64,000 bases of DNA. It comes from Darksidea phi. Taxonomy: Eukaryota > Ascomycota > Dothideomycetes > Pleosporales > Lentitheciaceae. The notes beneath the pieces were generated by a model. It was given only the letters and a program-made list of their open reading frames with translations. It had not been told where the DNA came from and did no database searches. Made by a program: the position numbers and the translations under genes. The DNA is taken from contig JASJFT010000042.1 in the NCBI GenBank assembly GCA_030770425.1, positions 1-64,000 of the forward strand, given 5' to 3'. Numbering within the stretch: the stretch's first letter is position 1; each line of letters opens with the position of its first letter. Shown one piece after another: positions 54,175 through 63,909 of the stretch.

Positions 54175-54988
54175 ATTCTCGCACCTTCCGTGTACGGGCA
54201 TTTTGCCACCCAACAGCGGGCTCGCCCGTTCATGATCCCCCTTTGTAAAAGGGAGCGTCGTGACGCTAACGCCGGGTTCTGGACCTCGGCATTTGTACTA
54301 CTACCGGGGTTGACGGCGCTACGCCTGGGACGGTGCGACGCCCGCTTTCCTCCAACGATAACAAAACTTCAACGCGATATAACTCTACTGATATAAGCTT
54401 AATTAAGGGCTATACTTGTAGCTATTTAGTTGCTAAAGCCTAAAGAAAATAAGTTCTATTATATAGAAGAGACGAATCGCTGCTAAGAAGAGCTTAGAGC
54501 GATTCTAAATTATATAGAAGGGGCTTAACCGAGGCATGTAAAGCCCATCGGGCCCATTCTAGGCCGAAAGGGCTCAGCCTGCCCGCCAAGCGGCTGATAG
54601 GACCCGTTCTCGGCCATAGGACCGTAAAGGGTCTTACAGAAACACCGCCTCGGTAGGGGCAGATCTCTCCTTGTGAAGGACCATTTAAACGCTTGTGTTT
54701 GAAGGATGTACTGAATGTACTTCCACGCGTCTCTGTTGATTGTATGCATTAGGTGCAGCTAGAGCACATTTAGTTTTGGAACTAGAAAACCGGGTTTTAT
54801 AAATTGGGTGTGCCAGGCAGGGTTGGTGTGCCTTGTGAAGCTATTTCACTTCAACTGTTGTCTATTTTACGGTTGGACCGACTGTACCTTACAGTATACG
54901 ATCGATATTACAGCCATTATACCCTCATTTGTTCCACTGCACCAAAACTTTCCCGATGGCCTATTCAGAGTAATATCTTGGACACCAA
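54175..54988. other. repeat-rich DNA without genes
   Basis: No gene is supported. The first 200 bases are GC-balanced, then from about 54390 to 54530 AT-rich with many stops (ATTATATAGAAG occurs twice, near 54458 and 54511). This looks like decayed mobile-element DNA. The stretch before 54989 may hold the lost first part of the terpene synthase. Confidence 0.35.
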
Positions 54989-55413
54989 GCTTTCAAGCTC
55001 GTTCAGTCTTTGTCGAACTACTCTAGATCATTACCTTCCTCGGTCTATGATATAGTATGGGTTTCAATGGTCCCGCACAATATCGATGGTAGGACCGAAT
55101 ACCTCTGCCCCGAAGTATTCCGCTATTTACTGGAGACACAACTACCCGATGGCTCATGGCCATCACACTCGTCAATTACGGACGGCTTCTTGAACACTCT
55201 AGCCGCAATAGCAGTGAAAAAACATCTGACGTAGAAGGACGATGCTCCAGAGCGGAAAGCGTACTCCGTAGTGTGATCAAAGAATGGGACGTCCATCCAA
55301 CCGATCGTGTAGGACTGGAAATTGTCGTCCCGGGAATCCTCCGGTTATTACGGAACCCTATAATGGTCCAAAGCTGAGGCATTCCCGTGCCGGGAACTTG
55401 TAGAGTGTGAACC
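54989..55413 (+). pseudogene. broken diterpene synthase (ent-copalyl diphosphate/kaurene synthase type), N-terminal part
   Basis: One frame gives AFKLVQSLSNYSRSLPSSVY then DIVWVSMVPHN, LCPEVFRYLLETQLPDGSWP and DGFLNTLAAIAVKKHL, which matches the N-terminal region of fungal bifunctional copalyl diphosphate/kaurene synthases. The frame stops at 55234; the continuation (DVEGRCSRAESVLRSVIKEW then GLEIVVPGILRLL) is in another frame from about 55228, and FPCRELVEC in a third frame near 55381. At least two frameshifts, no start codon, and no class-II DxDD or class-I DDxxD motif are present. It is a dead fragment of a gene for a gibberellin-type diterpene pathway; no partner pathway genes are seen. 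Confidence 0.65.
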
Positions 55414-55429
55414 CCTGTATTGTCGGGCA

Positions 55430-55863
55430 ATTCAGGATAATCGAGGAAACATTCGAAGGATACGCGATTCGTCTGGATTCAACAGCTGCTTAGTGCTCTA
55501 GAATGGCTTGAGTACCTTGGACATGCCTATGGACATTTGAAAATCCACAACAGAGGTATTGATGACAACAACCAATTTCGGCTCTTTGGGTTCGGCTCTA
55601 TACGGCATCGCGACGAGGAAGGCTTTCAGGAACATGTCTTAGAAGGCCACTTCCCCCTACTAACATATATACACTACTTGGTGTCTGGAGTGGACCCTAT
55701 CGAAGAGGCAAAAGCCTTACGGGAAGTACGAGATATACAGAACATGCTTAGGAGAGGCCAAGGTAAAACAGATGCCGCACGGTGTTGCTTCCCGGAGTTA
55801 ACTAGATACTCTTATAAGAGAATCCCCGAGTCCGTTTATCTTTATATTTTTCTAGACTTTTAA
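55430..55863 (+). pseudogene. broken protein-kinase-like gene
   Basis: Short frames read IIEETFEGYAIRLDS, then ALEWLEYLGHAYGHLKIHNR followed by GIDDNNQFRLFGFGS, then a helical end with LREVRDIQNMLRRGQGK. This resembles the catalytic loop and Mg-binding region of a fungal kinase-like family, in which HGDL-x-x-x-N and DFGS would be expected. The catalytic Asp is His here (HGHL) and the DFG Asp is Gly. Stops and a frameshift near 55470 break the gene. It starts within 20 bp of the terpene synthase fragment, suggesting that both were joined by rearrangement. Confidence 0.45.
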
Positions 55864-56218
55864 GGTGTCTCGGTTTCTTTAAGCAGAATGCGATTCGACG
55901 TCGTCATAAAAGATTTTGCTTACTAATTCCTCAAGTAACGAGCCGATTAATAACTTATTCTCCGAATCACCAGCAAGCATATTTGCTCTTAGGCACTCTT
56001 CCTTCTTATCAAGCTCCTCCCGTTGCCGACGAATTTCTTGAAGTTCGCGAGCAATACTTAAACTCGAGCAATATGCAAGCCATTACAGCACGCCGCGAAT
56101 AAACCTCGCCATACCGCAACTGACAAAATTACCACGATAGGTAGAACTGCCTAAGTACAGCCTATTCGTCGCACACGTTAGCAATCTTCTCCCTTAGTCT
56201 ATTATTGAAAACAACGAC
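55864..56218. other. intergenic, no gene seen
   Basis: A minus-strand reading of 55930-56040 is Glu/Arg-rich but has stops; nothing can be assigned. Confidence 0.3.
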
Positions 56219-56797
56219 TCAAGCCGCGATACGATCGTTACGTACTATTAAAACTCCAACACCCAACAGCGCCTTCCCATCCGTCACCCGGGATGCCACT
56301 CCAGTCTTTACTGGCCCATCACCCCCCCTATTCGTCGTCGTAGCCTCTTGTATCCCCGCGTCCGTCGTTGTAGCTTCCACACTGTCGCCCTGAAAACCTC
56401 CATTCGCAGCACAGTAAGCGTCGTACACGCTTGTTGCGCTAAAGAAATCATTCGTGTTCGACGTGCAGCCTCTATCGATGCAGCGTGACAGGCTGTGGTG
56501 TGCATGGGACTGTAGGTCCGCCCGGCAGTAGCAGTTATTCATGGCTACAGCGACGGTCTGGAAGTTGGCGGCCATGGCTGTGATATCGCACTTTAGGGAG
56601 GAGCCGAGCTTGTCTCGCGGCCCTTCAGAGTGGCTGTAACAGAAGCAGGACTTGGCGCAGGGGCAGAGACTAGTGTAGTCGCTTATAGAAGAGATAGATT
56701 AGGTACCGGGGCTTTAGGCCGTCACCAAGGAGAGGAGGAGGGAGAGGGCTACGAGGAAGAGGGTTGGAGGCTGTTGGGGTATAGCAGACTTCATCAT
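56219..56797 (-). pseudogene. secreted cysteine-rich protein disabled by two in-frame TAA codons
   Basis: From the ATG at 56797 one frame runs 193 codons to 56219, broken only by TAA at 56714-56716 (codon 28) and 56699-56701 (codon 33). Codons 1-27 are a clean signal peptide (QQPPTLFLVALSLLLSLVTA). The mature part has a Cys pattern (CPCAKSCFCY, then CDITAMA, NNCYCRADLQ, CIDRGC and SVYDAYC) like small extracellular fungal proteins related to CFEM-type domains, then a Thr-rich stalk. TAA can arise from CAA by a C-to-T change, and Gln directly after a VTA signal-peptidase site is common, so RIP-type nonsense mutations are likely. No intron in the right phase removes the stops. Confidence 0.6.
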
Positions 56798-57750
56798 ACT
56801 TTGTAACGGTCGAGATAGACGTTTTATATTTGGATAGCGCGTGGTTAAAGTGCCAACTTGGTTATAATAAGTAACCGACTAGGAATACTTTTGGAAGAGG
56901 AGCGGAAGGGATCCATATATATTAGCCCTCTGCCATACCCAGCCGTACGGCGAGTTATAGACTGTACTGGTTTGGAGAGGGGGCTGTATCTACTCCCTTT
57001 ATAACCGTTAGTCGGAATATAGCGTACGTTATGGCGTATTTTTCGTCAAGATAAACGATATTGATAGTAGTCTCGGCTGAATGTATCGCTGAGTGCCGAT
57101 TCGATGATTGGCTAATATACAGCCGCTACTACAGCAGGAAATCGTTTTACCTCAAGCTTTATATCTAATTGGGAACAAAATCTATTATAACTTTGGTGGC
57201 TTAGGCCGTTGTGTAAACTCTTTTGTGTGACATTCTGTTGTGTGCTCTCATTCGGTCTTACTAACCAACCAAGTATAGGAAAGGACCAGTATGCCACGAC
57301 AGTTTCCGCTACGTTAACGCCCTTGTGTGCAGGCTATTCGACACCTAGCCATTTCGTGGAAAAGTCCCATGGCTGCTGGTCCTGATCGGGGCTTGGCGGT
57401 TCCGCCGTTCGGCCTTCGAGACGACCTGAGCAGTACGCGACAATCGTGTGTCTGAAGGGCCACCGCGCCTGTTCACGCTGTCGAACGCGCGAATTGTGTA
57501 AAATAATACGATCAACGCTTTTGTGTAACTCGGGTAGAGGGCTGTACCTATTTGTGTAATTTTGGATTTTAGCTTTATACCCCTGTGTGTTAAAAAACTT
57601 TGGTATCTACTAAACTCCTCAGGCTATAAGGCGTCCACAGCTGAGGAGCGCCAAGATTTAACGGGCTTGGCGCAAGTTCGTTGATTTTAGTATCATGCTC
57701 GTCTTTCTCATCTTATATTCTTACATTCCCAACGACTCGGTGGCTAGGCC
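56798..57750. other. repeat-rich DNA without genes
   Basis: No gene is seen. Between about 57220 and 57600 the element TTGTGTGA or TTGTGTAA recurs several times (for example near 57223, 57495, 57519 and 57553), suggesting an old repeat. The DNA is AT-rich at both ends. Confidence 0.35.
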
Positions 57751-58940
57751 GTGGCTTCCGGAGCATACCGCGGTATCTACTGCTTCGTAGACGGAAGAAG
57801 ATGTCGATCAAGCTATAGTTCCGGCCCTAGAGCCCGTAGGGTTGGAAGTAAGCCGTATAGAATCCGATCAAGCTATAGTTTTCACCGTAGTACCTATAGA
57901 GTCCGAATCGAGTCTAGTAGAAGCCGCTATAATCTTAGCCTCCGAGTAAGAGCCCCTGAATCGAGAGAGGATATTTAGTAGATATTAGAGGAGCCTGTAT
58001 AACTTCTATAATCCCCTCGCTAGGTCGTATCCGCGATAGAGCCGGAATATAAGGGTAACGCTTAGGAAACCGTTACCTAGGCCGTGACGCTTGATATCGG
58101 TCTCCGCGTCGATAGCCTACTAATCGAAGCCGACGAATCGATAGCTGATATTAATAATAGTACTGCGTCTGCGGATTCGAGCGAGTGCTATATAGACGCA
58201 GGAATAGTTTCGAAAATACTATATACTACTTTACGCTACCGAGAAGTAAGCCGTAGTAGTCGAAGTATAACGTAGGAAAGCTTAGGTATATTACTTACCT
58301 CCTTTTAGTAGTAATACTACTAATAGATGGATTAGACCTATCTATTTCAATCTATAAATACGATAAGTCTACTAAATTTATTATTATTAATAATAATAAC
58401 GGTCAACCTATTATTATCGACGGTTTGGATAACGAAATAGGCCTAGACGAGGACGATTCTAGTTAGAGCCCCCGACCTCGGGCGCAGCGAAAGTGATCGA
58501 TACTATAGTTACTAGAGATAGTAAACTAGACGTCGAAAGAGTATAAAATAAGGAGCGCAGCGAGCCTTAGTACGGTATAGGAGAATATATAGGAGTAATA
58601 GGAACGAGTCCGTACTAAGCCTAACTAGCGGCTTCCCTAGATATTATATCGACTCCAAAAGAAAATATTTAGGGCGTAGAGCTATAAACTATGGAACAAG
58701 AAGTATCGTAAATATAGCGGTAGTAAGCTTTACCGTTTCTAGGAAAAGTATAGATTGGAAAGGAAGGCAATGAGACAGCTTACCGGGAAGAGAGACAGCG
58801 AACTTGTGCGCAATTTGGGAAGGGCTTTAAGGCGGCTACAAGAAGTGGAGGAAGAATATCTGAGTATTTCAGTTGCTATGGACGATGGGGAGTGTGAGGA
58901 TTGTGATTACGTGCCGGCCCGGGCACGCCGTTTACGGTAG
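57751..58940 (+). mobile_element. decayed mobile-element-type coding sequence
   Basis: Open stretches separated by TAG/TAA stops run across the segment. A repeated piece CGATCAAGCTATAGTT occurs near 57801 and 57867; read in frame the first part is Glu/Val/Ile-rich. The last part gives KLWNKKYRKYSGSKLYRF, a TAG where a Trp codon (TGG) would fit, then EKYRLERKAMRQLTGKRDSE and a helical end to the stop after 58935. The stop pattern fits G-to-A changes of TGG. The family is not identified; gag-like or other element proteins are possible. Confidence 0.35.
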
Positions 58941-59948
58941 GGGGCTTTTTCGCTTAACATCCCTCCCTGCGGCACGGAAAACCCTGTGCACCGGAAACCT
59001 AACCACTCTCTGCACCATAACAAACCCAACAACAGCCAAGAAGCCCAGATACGCTCGGAATAGACACCCCAGATTTCAGCCTTTGTCTCTGCTTCATAGA
59101 TTGTCCTAGAAAATCCTGCTGCGCTAGCAATACCACATTTCATCGTCGATGTGCACGACAGCCTCAGTCCGGTCAGCCTCGGATCTGCGACAGAGCTCGA
59201 GCGTTCTAAGTAGTTGTCTGCCAGGCTGTAGATAGACATATTAAAATTATATCCCGAGCATAACGCTTGAGCTCGAGAGGTTGTTGTGCTTCTGTGCCAA
59301 TTAAGTCCGCCTGCTAGAAGTGCCAGATGAGGATGACCCGCAGACCTAGCTTAAAGCAGCTTAGCTGTAACGTATCGCTGCTGACACTAGATCTATGGCT
59401 GTGTGGCTGTACGGTGCTTTGCCAAGTGCTTCAGGGTACTCGAAGACTGGCAGAGCTAGGTTGGAAAGCCCTAGCGTATAGCTCGTGTCAACGAACACAC
59501 CCGCAATCAGCTTCTGATACAGCTATCGCGCAACTTTAAGATGCAGTGTAATGCACGACTATAGCTAACGCGAAAGCTTGCATGCCATAGAGATAAACCG
59601 TCGCGCCGCCCTCCGGCTCCGCAGACCCGCCGTTGATCCCTCGTCCGACCCACCCACGTCCTCGCCCTTCTCGAGCACATCGCATCCGATATATATATAT
59701 ACTAAGCAGTAGCCGAATATCGCTTTAGCTCGTTAAAGGGCAACACTATGAGTTGGCTGGCGTCTAAAGAAGGGTGGGTAGGTCTCACCCAGCGGGCATG
59801 GCCGGGGATGAGATCAACTGACATGATACGGTATACTAAGATCCGAGTCTAGGCGTCGGCAAGAGAAGTGAATGTTACTAGAAGAACGCCGTCGTCGCAA
59901 GGGCGTACAAAGATGGAAAGGGTCTGCATATAGCTGAGTTTACATTGT
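58941..59948. other. intergenic, no gene seen
   Basis: Short frames only. A TATATATATATA tract lies at 59690-59701. Some GC-rich, probably less mutated DNA lies between 59590 and 59680. Nothing recognisable. Confidence 0.35.
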
Positions 59949-60911
59949 CTAAGCTAGATCAATGGTGCATGTCATCTTCTCAACCTCCTCTAGGCTAATT
60001 TGCTTGTCCAAAGCGGAGTTATATTTGACCCTCTTGTCGACGTTGCGTCCACCAACAGGCCACAGACCAGCATCATCCAATCGACTCGTTTGACGATGCT
60101 TCAAAGCATCATCCAAATCGCCGCCGTCCTGGCAATTTTCGCCAGCGCAGTCACAGTCAACGTGAGATTTCTTGCATTTCAGGGCCTGACGGCTTTTTGG
60201 GATGTACGCGCGGTTGCGGTCCAAGAAGTCGACGAGGTCGACGACTAAGTGCTGCAAGCAACACATAGGAGCGTCCCCTGGCTCGTTATTCAGCCGTCCT
60301 TTCAGCATCAGGTCAATCCATTCGCAGAAATATCCCATCGGTTGCCTGAACTTTTGGTTCCATTGCTTATGGAATTGATCAAACCCTTTGACCTCGACCC
60401 CCACTCCTCCGTCAAGCGCATCATTCAGGTCGTCTTCCTTGGCAATCATTCGCTCGGCTACCAGGATGCGAGCGGCAGGCCAAACGCCGACATTCATCCC
60501 GGCAGGATTGCGGCGCCGGTCCAGCTCCTCGTCGATCAAATACATAATGTTCCGCAGCTTTCTCAACTTGCGGTCCTTGGTGAACGATAAATATCCCGTC
60601 TTCGTGCGGAGGATGTGAGCAAGAGCCAGGTACTGCGCAAGTAGATAGCACGTATAGATCTTCAAGTCTTCGAGCCCTTCTTTCGTTGAAAGATGCTGCC
60701 GGCTGATGGGGTATTCGACCAGTTCGTATAGTCGCCGCTGCAAATCATATGCCGCAACGAGGAGTGGCTGGGCGTATTTTTCTGTCAGATTGGCTACTTC
60801 TCGTTTGTGGGTGCGCCGTTCGGTGCGCCAACTCAGGAAAAGACTGAGGACGGAGCCTAGCAAGCCAATCACGGCCACTGTGATGGGAATGTAGAGGTCG
60901 GTGTTGGCCAT
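59949..60911 (-). CDS. membrane-anchored protein of unknown function, 320 aa
   Basis: A single exon with ATG at 60911. Residues 8-28 form one hydrophobic helix (IPITVAVIGLLGSVLSLFLS) followed by an Arg-rich stop-transfer segment (WRTERRTHKRE), so the protein is probably anchored with its bulk in the cytosol. The rest is largely helical with conserved-looking aromatic and charged residues (YAQPLLVAAYDLQRRLYELV, then LKIYTCYLLAQYLALAHILR). Proteins with this layout are common uncharacterised proteins of filamentous fungi. The C-terminal 80 residues are polar with a short Cys-rich patch (CDCAGENC). It is an intact gene between repeats. Confidence 0.7.
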   Translation of the reverse strand: MANTDLYIPITVAVIGLLGSVLSLFLSWRTERRTHKREVANLTEKYAQPLLVAAYDLQRRLYELVEYPISRQHLSTKEGLEDLKIYTCYLLAQYLALAHILRTKTGYLSFTKDRKLRKLRNIMYLIDEELDRRRNPAGMNVGVWPAARILVAERMIAKEDDLNDALDGGVGVEVKGFDQFHKQWNQKFRQPMGYFCEWIDLMLKGRLNNEPGDAPMCCLQHLVVDLVDFLDRNRAYIPKSRQALKCKKSHVDCDCAGENCQDGGDLDDALKHRQTSRLDDAGLWPVGGRNVDKRVKYNSALDKQISLEEVEKMTCTIDLA

Positions 60912-61486
60912 GAAGGATCAATTCGATATGTAAAACTTCACAGATGAGTTGTAAAAGTGCTAGAACTTCGTGTAGAGGAATTGGTCTTATAGAAGAGAGA
61001 TGTCGCTGCCTCTAGGGTTCCGATGAAATCCACAAAAAAGAACGGAAGCACCCTAGTTTAGTATCGAAAGTTTTGCCAAGATTGTTGGATTCGCTAATCT
61101 TGAACCCGTAGCGCGGTCAAGCGAAGGGCGATCCTAAGCTAGTGGAGTTATTCTTTTCAGCTCGTCCTGCAACAGTTAGCGATTAGCCAACTCTACTGAT
61201 AGCCATCTTGGCTGCAAAACGCCACTGAGTCATCGCTAAGTGATAACGTATTTGGTAGGCTGGTGGTCCAGGAATTGCTGTCTAAGTTGATGATCGCTCT
61301 GTAGTCACGGCGGTAGTTGCCGGGTCACCCTTAGATCTCGATGTGCTAGGACTGATAACGAGTCCCTGCATGCCACGTCGACCTTTATACTTCTATGACG
61401 CCTGGGCAACGTTTACTACGTAGCTATTAGAGGTGGAATGTGGTAACGTTAACTTGACAGGTTTTCCTCACGAATCCACTACATCG
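60912..61486. other. intergenic region
   Basis: The first part is the promoter of the minus-strand gene at 60911. The rest holds no gene and no recognisable repeat up to the LTR-like element. Confidence 0.35.
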
Positions 61487-61678
61487 CTTAGGTGTCACGC
61501 CTACTTCTAGATGAGGGCGCGGTACCATAGTGTTCGCCAACTTATTTTAAGTGTACCGTGTCGAATTCGAGCTATATAGGCTGCGCGTGGCTATCAGACG
61601 AAGTATTAAGTAGCTATTACCCTAATCCGGCTTAAGGCGTGAACTAAACTCGTGTATATTGGAGCCGCGACACCTTAG
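61487..61678 (+). mobile_element. LTR-like insertion (182 bp) with perfect 5-bp target-site duplication
   Basis: The core 61492-61673 starts GTGTCACGCC and ends GCGACAC, giving short imperfect terminal inverted repeats, and is flanked by CTTAG on both sides (61487-61491 and 61674-61678). Its first 16 bases after the G (TGTCACGCCTACTTCT) are identical to the start of the solo LTR at 51140, while the rest differs. It ends 12 bp from the stop codon of the aminotransferase gene. Confidence 0.6.
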
Positions 61679-61690
61679 AAGTTAGAAATA

Positions 61691-63425
61691 CTAATCTATA
61701 CTATTTTCAATAAGATTAACAAATCCCGAGACGGCACTTAGAAGCTGCTCCACATGCGTATCTTCATGCATCATGTTGAGCATAACAAAGCCCCTTCGAC
61801 CAACCGCGATTCCCCTCTTGAGCATCTCGTAGTAGAAAATGTCCCTTAACTTATCCCCCATGCTTCCAGAGAAACGCAGTCCGATGAGGCTCCCAAAGCC
61901 GATCGCTTTGAAATCCACCAGCCGCCCATCTTGAGTGCGCTCGTTGATCCCCGCCCGTATCCTGTCGCCCAGAGTGTTTATGCGCTCGATCTCACCAGGT
62001 GTTAGGAGCTTGAGTCCCGCAATACCCGCCGTCATGGTAAACACGTTGTTGTTGAATGTGCCCGAGTGCGTCAGGTGGTTCGCGGCCGAGGGATCGAACT
62101 GCAGCATGATGTCGCGTTTCCCGCCGAAGCAGCCAAACGAAAACCCGCCCCCGATGTACTTCCCGAGCGTCGTCAGATCCGGCGTGACGCCGTAATAGCA
62201 TTGCATACCGTGGTAGTGGAGCCGCGATGTGACCACTTCGTCGAAAATTAACACGGCGTTGAGCGTGTTGGCCGCCTCGCGCAAAAACTGAAGGAACTCT
62301 CGTGTTGCTGGGACAACCCCCCCTGCACATTGCAGTGGCTCGACGAGGATTGCGCCGATTCCGTAATGGAGCAGGGGCCTTGTCGCTTCGATGTCGTTGA
62401 ATGTTCCTATGAGGAACTGGTGCGGCAGGTTTGTGGGAGGGTTCTTCCCGTTGGCGAAGCTGAGGGTGCTTCCGTGGTACCCGTTTCCAAACACAAGGAC
62501 CTGAAACCGTCAGCATCTGAATCTAAGAACTCTACCCTGTCGGATTTGGCAGCGTACCTCCTTTTGGCCCGTATGGGAAAGAGCGGCTGAAAGAGCAATA
62601 GTGTTAGCTTCTGTGCCGGAGTTTGTGAAGCGTAGGAGCTCCATGCTTGGGAAGCGCATCTGTATGAGCTTTCCAAATTCTCCTTCTTTTCCGATCACAC
62701 TTCCAAGACTGATGCCAATAGACAATGCTTCTTGGACTGCCTCGTGGATTTTGGGGTGCGAGTGGCCGAACATTGCAGCCGAGTACTCCGAGACGAAGTC
62801 AATGTACTCGCGCCCATCCTTTGATGTCACAAGCGCCCCTCTTCCAGATTCGAGGACCAGAGGGAACGGAGATTGATGGAGCACTGTGCGCGTATTTCCT
62901 CCTGGGAGTACTGATGCCGCCTTTTCGGCTTCGGACCCCGACTTCGGATTCGCCTCTACGAACCATTTCGTGAGCTCGTTCAATTTCGTTGTCGCCCAGG
63001 AATCCATCTTGCTCGGACCCTCGCTCCAGTCTGCATGACGCTGCTCAACATAGAGAGTGGTAACTTTAGTGGACCGGATGATGGATGTTTTTGCACCCGT
63101 GGGAAACCATATATAATCGCCCGCCTTGGCCGTGAACTCTTCTCCAGAAGCGTCGTCCTTTAAAACGAGTTCTCCTTCAATCACATATTTGACTTCATCC
63201 CATTCGGCCATCCAAGAAGCCGTTGCCTCGGTTACTTCGTTCAGGTTCCAGATTCCGGCCACGATGGGCTTTTCTGCCGTCTCGCTGACTATCGTCAGGT
63301 ATGCGTTCAGACATGTTTCTTAAAACTTACTTGGAGGCTATCAGGTCGGTGTAAGCACCAGGACCGAATACAATCTTGCCGGGAATGCGGGGCACATTGT
63401 GGACAACCTGGATCTTGGGCGCCAT
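61691..63425 (-). CDS. fusion of an EutQ-like cupin and a class-III (GSA-type) aminotransferase
   Basis: Three exons (63425-63331, 63284-62558, 62500-61691; introns 46 and 57 nt) give 543 aa. Residues 1-115 form a cupin domain (KIVFGPGAYTDL, then WDEVKYVIEGELVL and FTAKAGDYIWFPTGAKTSII) like EutQ-type small cupins. From about 130 a PLP-dependent class-III aminotransferase follows: VLPGGNTRTVLHQSPFPLVL, FTNSGTEANTIALSAAL, VLVFGNGYHGSTLSF (joined by intron 2), ILVEPLQCAGG, IFDEVVTS with the PLP-ring Asp, and the Schiff-base Lys in TTLGKYIGGG. The aminotransferase part is closest in style to glutamate-1-semialdehyde aminomutase-like enzymes; the natural substrate is unknown. Its start faces an amidase-like gene across 0.5 kb. 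Confidence 0.85.
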
Positions 63426-63909
63426 GATCAGCTAATAAGACAGAAGGCGAAAAGTTCGGCAAAACTACACCAAGATGGAAGTAGAGAAATGTATCAATTC
63501 ACTGTCTACAGGTACACTCTTATGTCTTTTGGAGGTGCGGCTTCTCTTTGGAACATATAGTCTTGGTGGGAATTATGTGATGTCTGGGGGTAAATGGCCG
63601 CCGGAGACTTATTATCGGCCCGGCTCCGTCGTCCAGCATCTTCGCACGCGCCCAAGTCCATGTGCACACCATCACTGCCATGCCATTGCTTGCCCCGCGC
63701 TCGAGACCTACCTTCGTACCGTGTCGAAATGCTCGGTCTAGTCGTCGGCCTCGGATGGGCGCCTGCATGACGGCAGGCGACGTGCGGCCTGAATCAGTGG
63801 CGCGTCGGACAGCTTTGTAAAAGAGGCATTCTAGATGCCTTCGAGCACCAGCGCTCACAATTCCCACGTCCACTGTGCTGGAGTATTATTTAACGGCTGA
63901 AGCTTTCGA
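63426..63909. promoter_or_regulatory. divergent promoter between the cupin-aminotransferase and amidase-like genes
   Basis: The 484 bp between the two outward-facing start codons must drive both genes. A TATTTAA lies near 63887 on the plus strand, about 23 bp before the ATG at 63910. A minus-strand frame across 63520-63873 has no recognisable content. Confidence 0.4.

Noticed and set aside
54989..55863. A working terpene synthase or kinase gene with unusual introns.
   Set aside because: Frame changes occur without GT..AG pairs of suitable phase, catalytic motifs are missing or replaced, and no start codon is present.
51140..61673. The two TGTCACGCCTACTTCT elements as the two LTRs of one large retrotransposon enclosing about 10 kb.
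   Set aside because: Beyond the first 16 bases the two sequences are unrelated, and each has its own different target-site duplication, so they are separate insertions.
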